From positions 1 through 64,000 of the forward strand of contig MPDC01000024.1 of the NCBI GenBank assembly GCA_001874255.1: a stretch of 64,000 bases of DNA. The letters run 5' to 3'. Shown here piece by piece: positions 45,004 through 53,475 of this stretch (positions within the stretch are counted from its first letter, which is position 1; every line of letters starts with the position of its first letter). Source of the stretch: Alphaproteobacteria bacterium MedPE-SWcel (GTDB taxonomy: Bacteria; Pseudomonadota; Alphaproteobacteria; Rhodobacterales; Rhodobacteraceae). The notes under the pieces are model-generated. The model had not been told where the DNA came from. It did not search any database and saw only the letters and a program-made list of their open reading frames with translations. The translations under genes were made by a program, and so were the position numbers.

Positions 45004-46128
45004 ATGGCCCTGTTGGATACAGTCGACCCCGAGGGACTGGACGAATTTTCGGTGGTCTTCACCGACCGGTCGCTGAACCACATGTCCAAAGCCTTCCAGC
45101 AGGTGATGACCGACATCAACGCGATCCTAAAAGAGGTCTACCATGCCGACGCGGTCGCGATCGTGCCGGGGGGCGGGACCTTCGCGATGGAGGCCGTGGC
45201 GCGCCAGTTCGCGCGGGGGCAGGATGTGCTGGTGGTCCGCAATGGCTGGTTTTCCTACCGCTGGAGCCAGATCTTCGAGGCGGGGGATCTCACCCGCTCT
45301 GCCACGGTGATGAAGGCGCGCCCGACCGGCAATACGGCGGCATCCCCCTTTGCACCCGCTCCGATTCAGGAGGTCGTGGCGGCGATCCGCGAGCAGAAAC
45401 CCGGCATCGTTTTTGCGCCTCATGTGGAAACATCCGCCGGGGTGATCCTGCCGGACGACTATGTGACGGCCATGGCAGAGGCGGCGCATGAGGTCGGGGC
45501 GTTGATGGTTCTGGATTGCATCGCCTCCGGCTGTGCCTGGGTGGACATGAAGACCACCGGTGTCGATCTGCTGATCTCGGCGCCGCAAAAGGGCTGGAGC
45601 GCGGCCCCTTCGGCCGGGTTGGTGATGTTCTCGCCCCGCGCGCAGGCGCGGCTGGAGGAAACCACCTCGGACAGTTTTGCCATTGATCTGAAGAAATGGC
45701 GCGCGATCATGCAGGCCTATGAGGACGGTGGCCATGCCTATCACGCGACCATGCCGACGGATGCGTTGCGCGCCTTCCGGGACACGATGGTCGAGACGCG
45801 CGACTATGGTCTCGACCGGCTGCGCGAGGCGCAGTGGAAACTCGGCAACGGCGTGCGCGACATGCTGGCGAACAAAGGAGTGACCTCTGTCGCGGCCGAG
45901 GGATTTGGTGCGCCGGGCGTCGTGGTCAGCTACACGACGGTTCCCGAAATCCAGAACGGCAAGGCCTTTGCCGCCCATGGCATGCAGATTGCAGCCGGGG
46001 TGCCGCTTGCGGTTGACGAGCCTGCGGGGTTCATGACCTTCCGGCTCGGTCTGTTCGGGCTCGACAAGCTCTATGATGTGGAGGCGACCTTGTCCCGCCT
46101 CGGGACGGTCGTCGATCAAGTGCTCTGA
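45004..46128 (+). CDS. class V aminotransferase (alanine-glyoxylate type)
   Basis: A 374-residue PLP enzyme of the serine/alanine-glyoxylate aminotransferase branch. VPGGGTFAMEAVARQF is the cofactor phosphate loop, VLDCIASGCAWVDMK contains the pyridine-nitrogen Asp, and SAPQKGWSAAPSAG holds the PLP lysine. GAGGAGAA precedes the ATG at good distance. Its position after two Lrp-type genes suggests amino-acid-responsive control. The actual amino donor is not known. Confidence 0.88.
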   Translation: MALLDTVDPEGLDEFSVVFTDRSLNHMSKAFQQVMTDINAILKEVYHADAVAIVPGGGTFAMEAVARQFARGQDVLVVRNGWFSYRWSQIFEAGDLTRSATVMKARPTGNTAASPFAPAPIQEVVAAIREQKPGIVFAPHVETSAGVILPDDYVTAMAEAAHEVGALMVLDCIASGCAWVDMKTTGVDLLISAPQKGWSAAPSAGLVMFSPRAQARLEETTSDSFAIDLKKWRAIMQAYEDGGHAYHATMPTDALRAFRDTMVETRDYGLDRLREAQWKLGNGVRDMLANKGVTSVAAEGFGAPGVVVSYTTVPEIQNGKAFAAHGMQIAAGVPLAVDEPAGFMTFRLGLFGLDKLYDVEATLSRLGTVVDQVL

Positions 46129-46191
46129 CGCACGCAGGCGTGTCGCTCGGTGGAGCTGCGGGCTTGCCTGTCGCGGCACGCCTCTTTGGCC

Positions 46192-47388
46192 TCAGCGCAG
46201 GCCGAGGCCCATCTGCATCAACATCCGCCGCACCTGCGGCAGGGAATAGAGCGTATTCAGGCCTGTGGCGCGCAGGTCGCGCAGGGGGCGCGCCTCGAGC
46301 ATCGAGGCGCGATTGAGCAGATCAATCCCGCTGACGCGCAGCTTGATATCACCGTGCCGGGCTTTGTCATAGGCGTCGAGCATGGCCTGATCGCCCAGGG
46401 TGTCCGGACTTGCCAGCGCCAGATCCAGAAGGCTCCGCAGGTCCGACAGTGACATGTTGAGCCCTTGCGCCCCGATTGGCGGCAGCACATGCGCGGCTTC
46501 GGCCATCAGGGCAATGCGTTCCCCGGTCAGACGGTCCGCGCGCTGGCTGATGATCGGCCAGAGACTGCGGCGCGAGACCAGCCGCAGCGTTCCGAGAACG
46601 CCGCAGGACCGGATATTCATCTCGGTTTCAAAGGCCGCCTCGTCCAATGCGGCCAGCCGATCTGCATTGGCGCTGGTGTCCATCCAGACAATCGCAGAGC
46701 AGGGGCGGCCATCGTGATCGGGCAGCGGCACGAGCGTGAAGGGCCCACCGGAGCGGTGTATTTCCGTCGACACATTGTCGTGCGGATGATCATGAGTGAC
46801 AGAAAAGGCCAATGCCTTCTGGCCGTAGCGGATGGTGTGGACGTTGATCCCCGCCGCCTGCCGCATGGGCGAATGGCGTCCGTCGCAGGCCAGCACCATC
46901 TTGCACCGCACCCGGGCGCCGTCGCTGAGCGTCACCCGTGCCTCGCCGGTGCGGGTGAACAGGGCGGTGGTGCCGATGCCGGGCCGGAAATCTGCATTGG
47001 CCAATGCGTCGATCCGCGCCAGCATCTCGCGCCGCAGGAGCCAATTCGGCAGGTTCCAGCCAAACGGCAGGTCCGAGATCTCTGTCGCGTTGAATTCGCG
47101 CACGACGCGCGGCTCCGGGTGCTCTCCGCCCGCATCGATGATCCGCATGATCTGCAGCGGCGCCGCATGGGGCGCAAGCCGGGTCCAGAGGCCCGCATCC
47201 TCCAGCAGGGATTTTGCAGGCTGCAGAAACGCGGTGCTGCGCTGGTCGGCGCCTCTGTCCTCGCGCGAGGTGACAGGGGCGGCGGGATCGACGCAGATGA
47301 CGGAAAACCCGCTGGCTGCAAATGTCGCGGCCGCCGTGAGCCCGGCGATGCCGCCGCCCGAAATCAGGATGTCACAGGTTTCGTTCAT
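46192..47388 (-). CDS. FAD-dependent UbiH/UbiF-type hydroxylase
   Basis: A 398-residue flavin monooxygenase resembling ubiquinone-ring hydroxylases. The dinucleotide fold is ILISGGGIAGLTAA, the DG motif is LACDGRHSPMR, and the second FAD motif is AHVLPPIGAQGLNMSLSDL. The normally conserved GDAAH is AEAAH here. The ATG at 47388 has GAGG eight bases before it, while the upstream start has none. A role in ubiquinone synthesis is probable; other aromatic substrates remain possible. Confidence 0.87.
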   Translation of the reverse strand: MNETCDILISGGGIAGLTAAATFAASGFSVICVDPAAPVTSREDRGADQRSTAFLQPAKSLLEDAGLWTRLAPHAAPLQIMRIIDAGGEHPEPRVVREFNATEISDLPFGWNLPNWLLRREMLARIDALANADFRPGIGTTALFTRTGEARVTLSDGARVRCKMVLACDGRHSPMRQAAGINVHTIRYGQKALAFSVTHDHPHDNVSTEIHRSGGPFTLVPLPDHDGRPCSAIVWMDTSANADRLAALDEAAFETEMNIRSCGVLGTLRLVSRRSLWPIISQRADRLTGERIALMAEAAHVLPPIGAQGLNMSLSDLRSLLDLALASPDTLGDQAMLDAYDKARHGDIKLRVSGIDLLNRASMLEARPLRDLRATGLNTLYSLPQVRRMLMQMGLGLR

Positions 47389-47489
47389 CGCGGCGGCCTC
47401 ATCTGCTGTCCGTATATGAGACATAGGGCGGGGGGTGGGGGTCTGACAAGCGATGCCAGGGGGATGCTGATTGCAGGTGCTGCGGCAGG

Positions 47490-48134
47490 TTACCGCAGCT
47501 GGCCGAGAAAACCGGTCAGATCTACCGTATGATGGTGGATGTGGTCGCCATCGACAGCCTCGGGCGCGACATGCACCGTGCGCATCCCCATCTCGTGAGG
47601 TGCGTTCAGATTGCGCGGGTCATCTTCGAACATGGCCGCGCGGCCGGTGTCCACGCCTGCCTGCGCAAAGACGCGTTCAAAGGCGCGGCGCTCCGGTTTC
47701 GGGCGATAGCCTGCGTGTTCCACCCCGAATATGCCATCGAACAGACCGGAGAGCCCGCGAGCGGCAAGCACCCGCTCCGCATAGGGGGCGGAGCCATTGG
47801 TATAGACGATCTTGCGCCCCGGAAGCGCGCCGATATGTGCGGCCAGCGCCTGATCCGGCTCGAGATGCGTCAAGGAGATGTCATGGACGGCCACGAGGAA
47901 GGGATCGGGGTCGATGTCGTGATCGGCCATCAGGCCGGCCAGCGTGGTCCCGTGGTTGCGCCAGTAGTCCCCCCGCAATCGGTCGGCGGCGCTGTGATCG
48001 AGCCCCAGAGCCTGCACCATATAGGCGATCATCTTCGCTTCAATCTGATCGAAGAGCCGCGCTGACGGGGGGTAGAGCGTGTTGTCGAGATCGAACACCC
48101 AGTGTTCGACATGAGAAAAAGACTGTTTGACCAT
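47490..48134 (-). CDS. HAD family pyrimidine 5'-nucleotidase-like hydrolase
   Basis: A 214-residue HAD phosphatase of the Sdt1/SSM1 branch, which removes phosphate from UMP/CMP or related nucleotides. Motif I is FDLDNTLYP (nucleophile Asp), motif II YTNGSAPYAERVL, the lysine lies in YRPKPERRAF, and motif IV is MFEDDPRNL. The true start is the ATG before VKQSFSHVEHWVFD; the open frame upstream overlaps the divergent GntR gene. Confidence 0.88.
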   Translation of the reverse strand: MVKQSFSHVEHWVFDLDNTLYPPSARLFDQIEAKMIAYMVQALGLDHSAADRLRGDYWRNHGTTLAGLMADHDIDPDPFLVAVHDISLTHLEPDQALAAHIGALPGRKIVYTNGSAPYAERVLAARGLSGLFDGIFGVEHAGYRPKPERRAFERVFAQAGVDTGRAAMFEDDPRNLNAPHEMGMRTVHVAPEAVDGDHIHHHTVDLTGFLGQLR

Positions 48135-48258
48135 GGTGCGAGACCTAGGCGGCGGCGGTAGAATTTGCAATGGCCGAAAGAGGTCGGGGTGGCGCCAGAC
48201 TTGATCGGCGCCGGGGCAGGGCGTAGACAGATGCGAGGCAAGGGAGAGCACTGCACCG

Positions 48259-48909
48259 ATGAGCCAGATGAAGAGCAGCACACAAACAGATGCCTACGGG
48301 CTGATCCTTGATGCCATCGACGTCGGTGTCTTTCGGCCCGGTGACCGTCTGGTCGAAAGCGATCTGGCAGAGCGGTTCGGGGTGTCCCGCACCCCCATTC
48401 GCGAAGCGCTGCAGCGGCTGGAAACCCAAAGCCTGCTGGAACGCGATGGCAGGTCATTGATCGTGGCGTCGCTGGATCACAATCAAATGGCAGAGCTTTA
48501 TATGGTCCGGCGCGAGCTGGAGGGGCTGGCGGCGGCGCTGGCGGCCCGGCACGCCACCAAGGAAGAGGTACAGGTTCTGCGCGATATGGTCGCGGCCGAT
48601 GACGGGCTGGTGGATCAGCCGGTCGAATTGGCCAAGGCGAACCGGCGGTTCCATCAGCAAATCCATCTCGCCTCCCATAACCGGTATCTGGTGCAGCAAC
48701 TCGACCTCGTGCATCGCTCCATGGCGCTGATGGCGACCACATCGCTGGCGGCAGAAGGACGGGGCCGGATTGCCCAGGCCGAGCACAAGGCCATTGTCTC
48801 GGCGATTGCACGGCGCGATGAGGAGGCGGCAGGTCAGGCGCTGAAGGATCATATCTCGGTGGCCTTCACCACCCGGCTGAAGCAGGATGCCGGCGCGCGC
48901 AGCGCGTGA
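48259..48909 (+). CDS. GntR family transcriptional regulator (FadR/FCD type)
   Basis: A 216-residue repressor. The winged helix contains GDRLVESDLAERFGVSRTPIREAL, whose part FGVSRTPIREAL is diagnostic. The all-helical FCD ligand domain follows, with metal-type ligands in LAKANRRFHQQIHLASHN and AEHKAIVSAI. It is divergent from the HAD gene and convergent with the glycosyltransferase. Its effector, probably an organic acid, is unknown. Confidence 0.93.
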   Translation: MSQMKSSTQTDAYGLILDAIDVGVFRPGDRLVESDLAERFGVSRTPIREALQRLETQSLLERDGRSLIVASLDHNQMAELYMVRRELEGLAAALAARHATKEEVQVLRDMVAADDGLVDQPVELAKANRRFHQQIHLASHNRYLVQQLDLVHRSMALMATTSLAAEGRGRIAQAEHKAIVSAIARRDEEAAGQALKDHISVAFTTRLKQDAGARSA

Positions 48910-48925
48910 TCTGCCTGCGCAGCGC

Positions 48926-50722
48926 TCAGCCGTGCGAGGCGCCGCCGTGGTCACCATGCGAGGTCTTATCCCAGAAGAATGGCGCGGCAAAGACTTCCCA
49001 CAGGGCTTTGTAGGCGGCCAGACAGCCCATCAGGAAATAGAGCGGCATCAGCGGCGCCCAGAGCGCCAGCATGGGTCTGCCCGAGGCGCGGGCGCCACAG
49101 ATCCAGATGCAGATGTTGAGGGTTTCGAAGACAACAAGGCTGCTGGCGGCAAAAACGAGGGCGGGTTGCGGCAGAACCGCAGAGCTCGGATGAGGCAGGC
49201 CGAGGGTGATGAGCCAGAAGCTCCAGAGGACGGGGGCAAGCAGGAACTGACCGAGGGTTCCGACGAAAAAGGCCTGAAAGCCGAGAAAACGACGCCAGCC
49301 GAGGTCCCTGAGCAACCGCCCCGGCGCGCGCATATGCACCAGATAGGTCATCATGAACCCCTTGAGCCAGCGGGAGCGTTGCTTGATCCAGGGCAGAATC
49401 CGGCTGTTGGCCTCTTCGTAGGTCGCGGTCGGCAACATGTCGGTGCGATAGCCTGCGCGGGCCAGACGGACCCCCAGATCCGCGTCCTCGGTGACGTTAT
49501 GGGCATCCCAGGCACCAAGGTGTTCCAGAGCGCTGCGCCGTATGAACAGCGTGGTGCCGCCGAGGGGCACCACCAGCCGCAGGCCTGCAATTCCCTGTAG
49601 CAGAACCCGGAACCAGCCGGCGTATTCCAGCGTGAAACAGCGGGAAATCCAGTTTCGGGAAGGGTTGTAGAAATCGAGGACCCCCTGCAGGCAGGCAACA
49701 TCCGGCGGCGCCGTCTCAAAGGCGCTGGCCACGACCTCGAGCTGGTTGGCCTCCGGCGCATCCTCGGCATCCCAAATTCCGATGATATCGCCATGGCAGA
49801 AGTTCAGCGCATAGTTCATGGCGCGGGGTTTCGTGGTCAGCGGGCCATCCCGGGGCACTTCGACCACGCGGAACGAGTCCGGCAGATCGGCACATTTGAC
49901 TGCGGCGCGGGTCACGTCATCATCGGCTTCGAGAACCAGCAGGACTTCCATCCGGTCGCGGGGGTAGGTCAGCTGGCAGAGGCGGCGCAGAAGGTGGCGT
50001 CCGATTTCGGCTTCGCGGTACAGGGGCACCATCACCGAAATCAGAGGTGTATCATGGTGCTGATTGTCCTGCGGTCGTGGGGCCGGCCCGGCGCGCATGG
50101 CCGCGATCAGCCCGGTCATCCGAAGCCCGGTGAAGAGCAGGAGCGACACGAGCGACAGGGCGGCAAATACAGAGAGCGTCTGGCCCGGCGCAAGCAGGGT
50201 ACAGAGCAAAACGACCGCGATGACGCAGATCGCAGGGGCTCTGGCACCACGGGCGTCAAAGCTGCGACAGCTCAGGGAGCTCGGCACGCTTTGTGCGGCG
50301 GCCTGCGTCAAGGGTTCGCTGAAATGCTGGGTCAGGCTGGCCTCGATGCCGGCCGCGGGCGCCGGTACGGGGATCACGTCGTCAAAGGTGGCGGACAAAT
50401 CGCGCAGGAGCGACGGCGCTTGGGACGGGTTCGCCATCAGCAGCAGGACCGTCCGTCCCAGCTTGTCCAGAGGGACGGCCTGATGACGGAGCCAGAAGCG
50501 GGCGGGGCGCAGGGCCAGGAGTTCCGGGTCGGGTCTGTGGGCGGCGGCAATTCGCGTCGGGGCAGGACGAAGCGCTTCGAGGCGGGCGATATTGTTCAGG
50601 TGATCGTGATTGAGGTCGAAGACGGCAGCCTTTTCACGGGGGATGCGGCCCGCGGCTGCGCGATCCGGGCGGCGAAAAAGGACGCGGCTATGCCTGTGGA
50701 GTTCTACCTGGTCTTTGCCCAT
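48926..50722 (-). CDS. membrane glycosyltransferase family 2 with GspE-N-like N-terminus
   Basis: A 598-residue membrane protein. Residues about 60-135 (LALRPARFWLRHQAVPLDKLG, VLLLMANPSQAP) resemble the N-terminal domain of type II secretion ATPases (T2SSE_N/MshEN). Two membrane helices follow, then a processive GT2 domain with PLISVMVPLYREAEIG, DAEDAPE, TEDADLGVRLA and QRSRWLKG (the QxxRW motif), and further helices. The C-terminus is His/Gly-rich (SHGDHGGASHG). It probably makes or extends a surface polysaccharide; no other polysaccharide genes are adjacent. Confidence 0.85.
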   Translation of the reverse strand: MGKDQVELHRHSRVLFRRPDRAAAGRIPREKAAVFDLNHDHLNNIARLEALRPAPTRIAAAHRPDPELLALRPARFWLRHQAVPLDKLGRTVLLLMANPSQAPSLLRDLSATFDDVIPVPAPAAGIEASLTQHFSEPLTQAAAQSVPSSLSCRSFDARGARAPAICVIAVVLLCTLLAPGQTLSVFAALSLVSLLLFTGLRMTGLIAAMRAGPAPRPQDNQHHDTPLISVMVPLYREAEIGRHLLRRLCQLTYPRDRMEVLLVLEADDDVTRAAVKCADLPDSFRVVEVPRDGPLTTKPRAMNYALNFCHGDIIGIWDAEDAPEANQLEVVASAFETAPPDVACLQGVLDFYNPSRNWISRCFTLEYAGWFRVLLQGIAGLRLVVPLGGTTLFIRRSALEHLGAWDAHNVTEDADLGVRLARAGYRTDMLPTATYEEANSRILPWIKQRSRWLKGFMMTYLVHMRAPGRLLRDLGWRRFLGFQAFFVGTLGQFLLAPVLWSFWLITLGLPHPSSAVLPQPALVFAASSLVVFETLNICIWICGARASGRPMLALWAPLMPLYFLMGCLAAYKALWEVFAAPFFWDKTSHGDHGGASHG

Positions 50723-50808
50723 TCGACATGGCTAACAGGCTCTGAAAAAAGCACAAAGTTAAAGCTGCGTGATTAGTTGGACCTGGTCTCGACAGCAACG
50801 CATGAGGG

Positions 50809-50831
50809 GCCCGGCGCGAGGGGCGCCGGGC
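50809..50831. terminator. hairpin downstream of carA
   Basis: A perfect 9-bp stem GCCCGGCGC / GCGCCGGGC with a 5-base loop just beyond the carA stop. It lacks a T-run. Confidence 0.4.
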
Positions 50832-50837
50832 CGGGGA

Positions 50838-51998
50838 TCAGGTCTTGCGGGCTGCCATGGCTTCGGCGAAACGCTCGAACAGATAGAAACTGTCCTGGGG
50901 GCCGGGGCTGGCTTCGGGGTGGTGCTGTACGGAATACACCGGGCGCCCCACCATGCGAATGCCGCAGTTGGATCCGTCAAAGAGCGAGACATGGGTCTCT
51001 TCGACGCCCTCGGGCAGGGATTGGGCATCCACCGCGAACCCGTGGTTCATCGAGGTGATCTCGACCTTGCCGGTGCCGTTTTCCTTGACCGGATGATTGG
51101 CGCCATGGTGGCCGTGGTTCATCTTGATGGTCTTTGCCCCGAGCGCCAGCGCCAGAATCTGGTGGCCAAGGCAGATGCCGAAGACCGGCAGGTCGGTCTT
51201 GTCGAGAATATCCTTGATCATGGGCACGGCGTAGCTGCCTGTTGCTGCCGGATCCCCCGGCCCGTTCGACAGGAAGATCCCGTCCGGAGCATGCGCCAGA
51301 ACCTCTTCTGACGATGCGGAGGCGGGCAGAACCGTGACATCGCATCCGGCCGAGGCCAGACAGCGCAGGATATTGCGTTTGGCGCCATAGTCGATCGCGA
51401 CGACCTTGTGTTTTGGCGCCGTCTGCCGGGTGTAGCCTTCGGGCCAGGCCCAGCGCATTTCATCCCAGCGATAGCTTTGGGCGCAGGTCACGTCTTTGGC
51501 CAGATCCATGCCTTCGAGACCCGGCCAGGCGCGGGCCTCGGCCACCAATGCCTCGATGTCAAAGACGCCATCGGGATTGTGTTCAAGGGCAACATGAGGC
51601 GCACCCTGCTGCCGGATCGCCCGGGTCAGGCGGCGGGTATCGATGCCGCCAATGGCGATCCGTCCGGTCCGGGCGAGCCAGGATTGCAACTCTTCGGTTG
51701 CACGCCAGTTTGACGCCAGTGTCGGGTCCCATTTCACGACCATGCCCGCCGCGACCGGCTCTGCGGTTTCGTCATCCTCGGGGGTGACACCGGTATTGCC
51801 GATATGGGGGAAGGTGAATGTGACGACCTGACCGGCGTAGGAGGGATCGGTCATGATTTCCTGATAGCCGGTCATGGCGGTGTTGAAGCACAGCTCGGCC
51901 ACGCATCGGCCGGTTGCTCCAAATCCGTGCCCATAGAATACGGTGCCATCCGCGAGGGCCAGGCAGGCGGTTGGCTTCGGCGAAACGGTATCGACCAT
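50838..51998 (-). CDS. carA: carbamoyl-phosphate synthase small subunit
   Basis: Glutamine amidotransferase subunit that feeds ammonia to CarB for arginine and pyrimidine synthesis. The N-terminal CPSase_sm domain starts TACLALADGTVFYGHGFG. The class I amidotransferase domain has FLSNGPGDPA, the nucleophile in FGICLGHQ and the His/Glu pair in YSVQHHPEASPGP. I prefer the inner ATG (MVDTVSPKP, 386 residues), which has GGAG nine bases upstream, over one five codons earlier. carB is not in the window. Confidence 0.96.
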   Translation of the reverse strand: MVDTVSPKPTACLALADGTVFYGHGFGATGRCVAELCFNTAMTGYQEIMTDPSYAGQVVTFTFPHIGNTGVTPEDDETAEPVAAGMVVKWDPTLASNWRATEELQSWLARTGRIAIGGIDTRRLTRAIRQQGAPHVALEHNPDGVFDIEALVAEARAWPGLEGMDLAKDVTCAQSYRWDEMRWAWPEGYTRQTAPKHKVVAIDYGAKRNILRCLASAGCDVTVLPASASSEEVLAHAPDGIFLSNGPGDPAATGSYAVPMIKDILDKTDLPVFGICLGHQILALALGAKTIKMNHGHHGANHPVKENGTGKVEITSMNHGFAVDAQSLPEGVEETHVSLFDGSNCGIRMVGRPVYSVQHHPEASPGPQDSFYLFERFAEAMAARKT

Positions 51999-52219
51999 GA
52001 CTCGGATCTCCATGCGGGCAAAATTCGCGCATCAATAGGAGCCGCACCGCCCGGGGTCAAGCGTAGAACGGGCGCTACGGGGTTCGGTCGGGATTAGAAG
52101 TCAACATCTGTGGCGGAGTTGACCTTGGGGATGTGAGGCCGGGAGAGAGGGGTGCTTGAAAACCACACAGGATTTGATTAATACTGCGCCTTCTTGTTCC
52201 AAATGAACGAAGAGAGCAC

Positions 52220-52693
52220 ATGGATACGCGAGATCGGGTCAATCTGGCCCTCAAACAGGCGATGAAGGACAAGGCGACTGCACGTCTGTGTACACTTCGC
52301 CTGATCAATGCGGCCATCAAGGATCGCGAAATCGCGGCTCGGGGTGATGGCGAAGAGGGGAGCATCGGGGACGGTGATATCCTGGCCATCCTGAGCAAGA
52401 TGACCAAGCAACGTCAGGAAAGCGCGCGCGCCTATGAAGAGGGCGGACGGCTGGATCTGGCGGAGCGTGAAATGGCGGAAATCGGTATAATAGAAGAGTT
52501 TTTGCCGAAGCAGTTGTCGGATGACGAGGTCTCCGATGCGGTCAAGGTCGCGGTGGATGAGACCGGTGCCGAGTCGATTCGGGATATGGGCAAGGTGATG
52601 GGTGCGCTGAAAGCAAAATACACCGGTCAAATGGATTTTGGCAAAGTCGGACCCATGGTCAAGGATCAGCTTTGTACGGCTGGCGGTTGCTGA
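52220..52693 (+). CDS. GatB/YqeY domain-containing protein
   Basis: A 157-residue protein of the YqeY family, related to the tRNA-binding tail domain of GatB. It begins MDTRDRVNLALKQAMKDKAT, has LRLINAAIKDREIAARG, and ends MGKVMGALKAKYTGQMDFG...VKDQL, all typical. It is suspected to act in tRNA-dependent amidation, though its function is not proven. It is divergent from carA, an association widespread in alphaproteobacteria, and is closed by a terminator. Confidence 0.93.
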   Translation: MDTRDRVNLALKQAMKDKATARLCTLRLINAAIKDREIAARGDGEEGSIGDGDILAILSKMTKQRQESARAYEEGGRLDLAEREMAEIGIIEEFLPKQLSDDEVSDAVKVAVDETGAESIRDMGKVMGALKAKYTGQMDFGKVGPMVKDQLCTAGGC

Positions 52694-52750
52694 TCACAGG
52701 GTGATCAGAGGGCTTTTGCCGTCAGCAAAAGCGGGGCGCGGACGCGCCCG

Positions 52751-52784
52751 GCCTGCGGCGCAGGTATTTATCAAAAGATGAAAT
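52751..52784 (+). repeat. conserved intergenic tail element, copy 3
   Basis: GCCTGCGGCGCAGGTATTTATC-AAAAGATGAA: the same arrangement as the copy near 20.8 kb, with a compensating change in the hairpin (CCTGCGGCGCAGG for CCTCCGGCGGAGG). Confidence 0.6.
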
Positions 52785-52818
52785 ATACCCCGGGCTCGTC
52801 AGGAGGTCGGGGTATTTT
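52785..52818 (+). terminator. terminator after the YqeY gene
   Basis: Stem ATACCCCG / CGGGGTAT with a 15-base loop, followed by TTT. Its AT-containing ends also work in the opposite direction for the convergent DUF2244 gene. Confidence 0.6.
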
Positions 52819-52848
52819 GATTCGAACTATCCTGGCGGGGAAACATGG

Positions 52849-53331
52849 CTATGGGGACAGGGCGCGCACCAGATCATCATAGAGGGCCTTGCGTTCGTCT
52901 TCCGACAGGAATGCGCCGATTTCAACTTCCCGTCCGGTGCCGCGCAGGGTGACGTAATTCGGAACCGGACCGGTTTCGGCGTGCAGCGTGACCTTTGTCC
53001 AATGCCGGTTGCAGGACCAACGCTGTTCCTGACCGCGGCCATCGCGGCGGGTGAGTTCGGCATTTTCCGGCGTGAGTTTCAGAATTTCCAGCAACTGGGC
53101 GTTGCGCCGGTTTTGGTCCAGCGCGAATTTCACCCCGAAGAGAGCCAGCGCCAGAAAGGGAATGACCCCCCAGAACACCGGGCTTCCGATCAGGGGCAGT
53201 AATGGCACCGTGAGCAGCACGGCCGTCGCGCCCAGAAAGCGCACATAGCCTTTGGGCGGAAGCGACTGATGTGGCCACAGGTGCAGCTCGCCATCGCTGT
53301 CGCTGGGGGGGCGGGTCCAGTCATAGGGCAT
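52849..53331 (-). CDS. DUF2244 family membrane protein
   Basis: A 160-residue protein with two close membrane helices (YVRFLGATAVLLTVPLLPLIG, WGVIPFLALALFGVKFAL) and a cytoplasmic end containing ELTRRDGRGQEQRW and EIGAFLSEDERKALYDDL. This is the DUF2244 (integral membrane, often DUF2244-near-ctaD) pattern. It lies beside ctaD on the same strand, 145 bases downstream, with a terminator in between, so a role linked to the oxidase is only suggested by position. Confidence 0.88.
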   Translation of the reverse strand: MPYDWTRPPSDSDGELHLWPHQSLPPKGYVRFLGATAVLLTVPLLPLIGSPVFWGVIPFLALALFGVKFALDQNRRNAQLLEILKLTPENAELTRRDGRGQEQRWSCNRHWTKVTLHAETGPVPNYVTLRGTGREVEIGAFLSEDERKALYDDLVRALSP

Positions 53332-53412
53332 GGCGTCAGTCTACGTCTCCTCTGTTGGAAGTCGAGACCTGTCCGCCGGGAAAGCGGATGCGCGCAAACC
53401 TGCGGTGAGGGA

Positions 53413-53451
53413 AAACAAAAAACGCCCCGGAGCGACAGGGCTCCGGGGCGT
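53413..53451 (-). terminator. intrinsic terminator after ctaD
   Basis: A perfect 12-bp stem ACGCCCCGGAGC / GCTCCGGGGCGT with a 6-base loop; on the coding (minus) strand it is followed by TTTTTTGTTTT. Strong. Confidence 0.9.
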
Positions 53452-53475
53452 CTTCCTCTCAGGTCAGGCGGTGCT

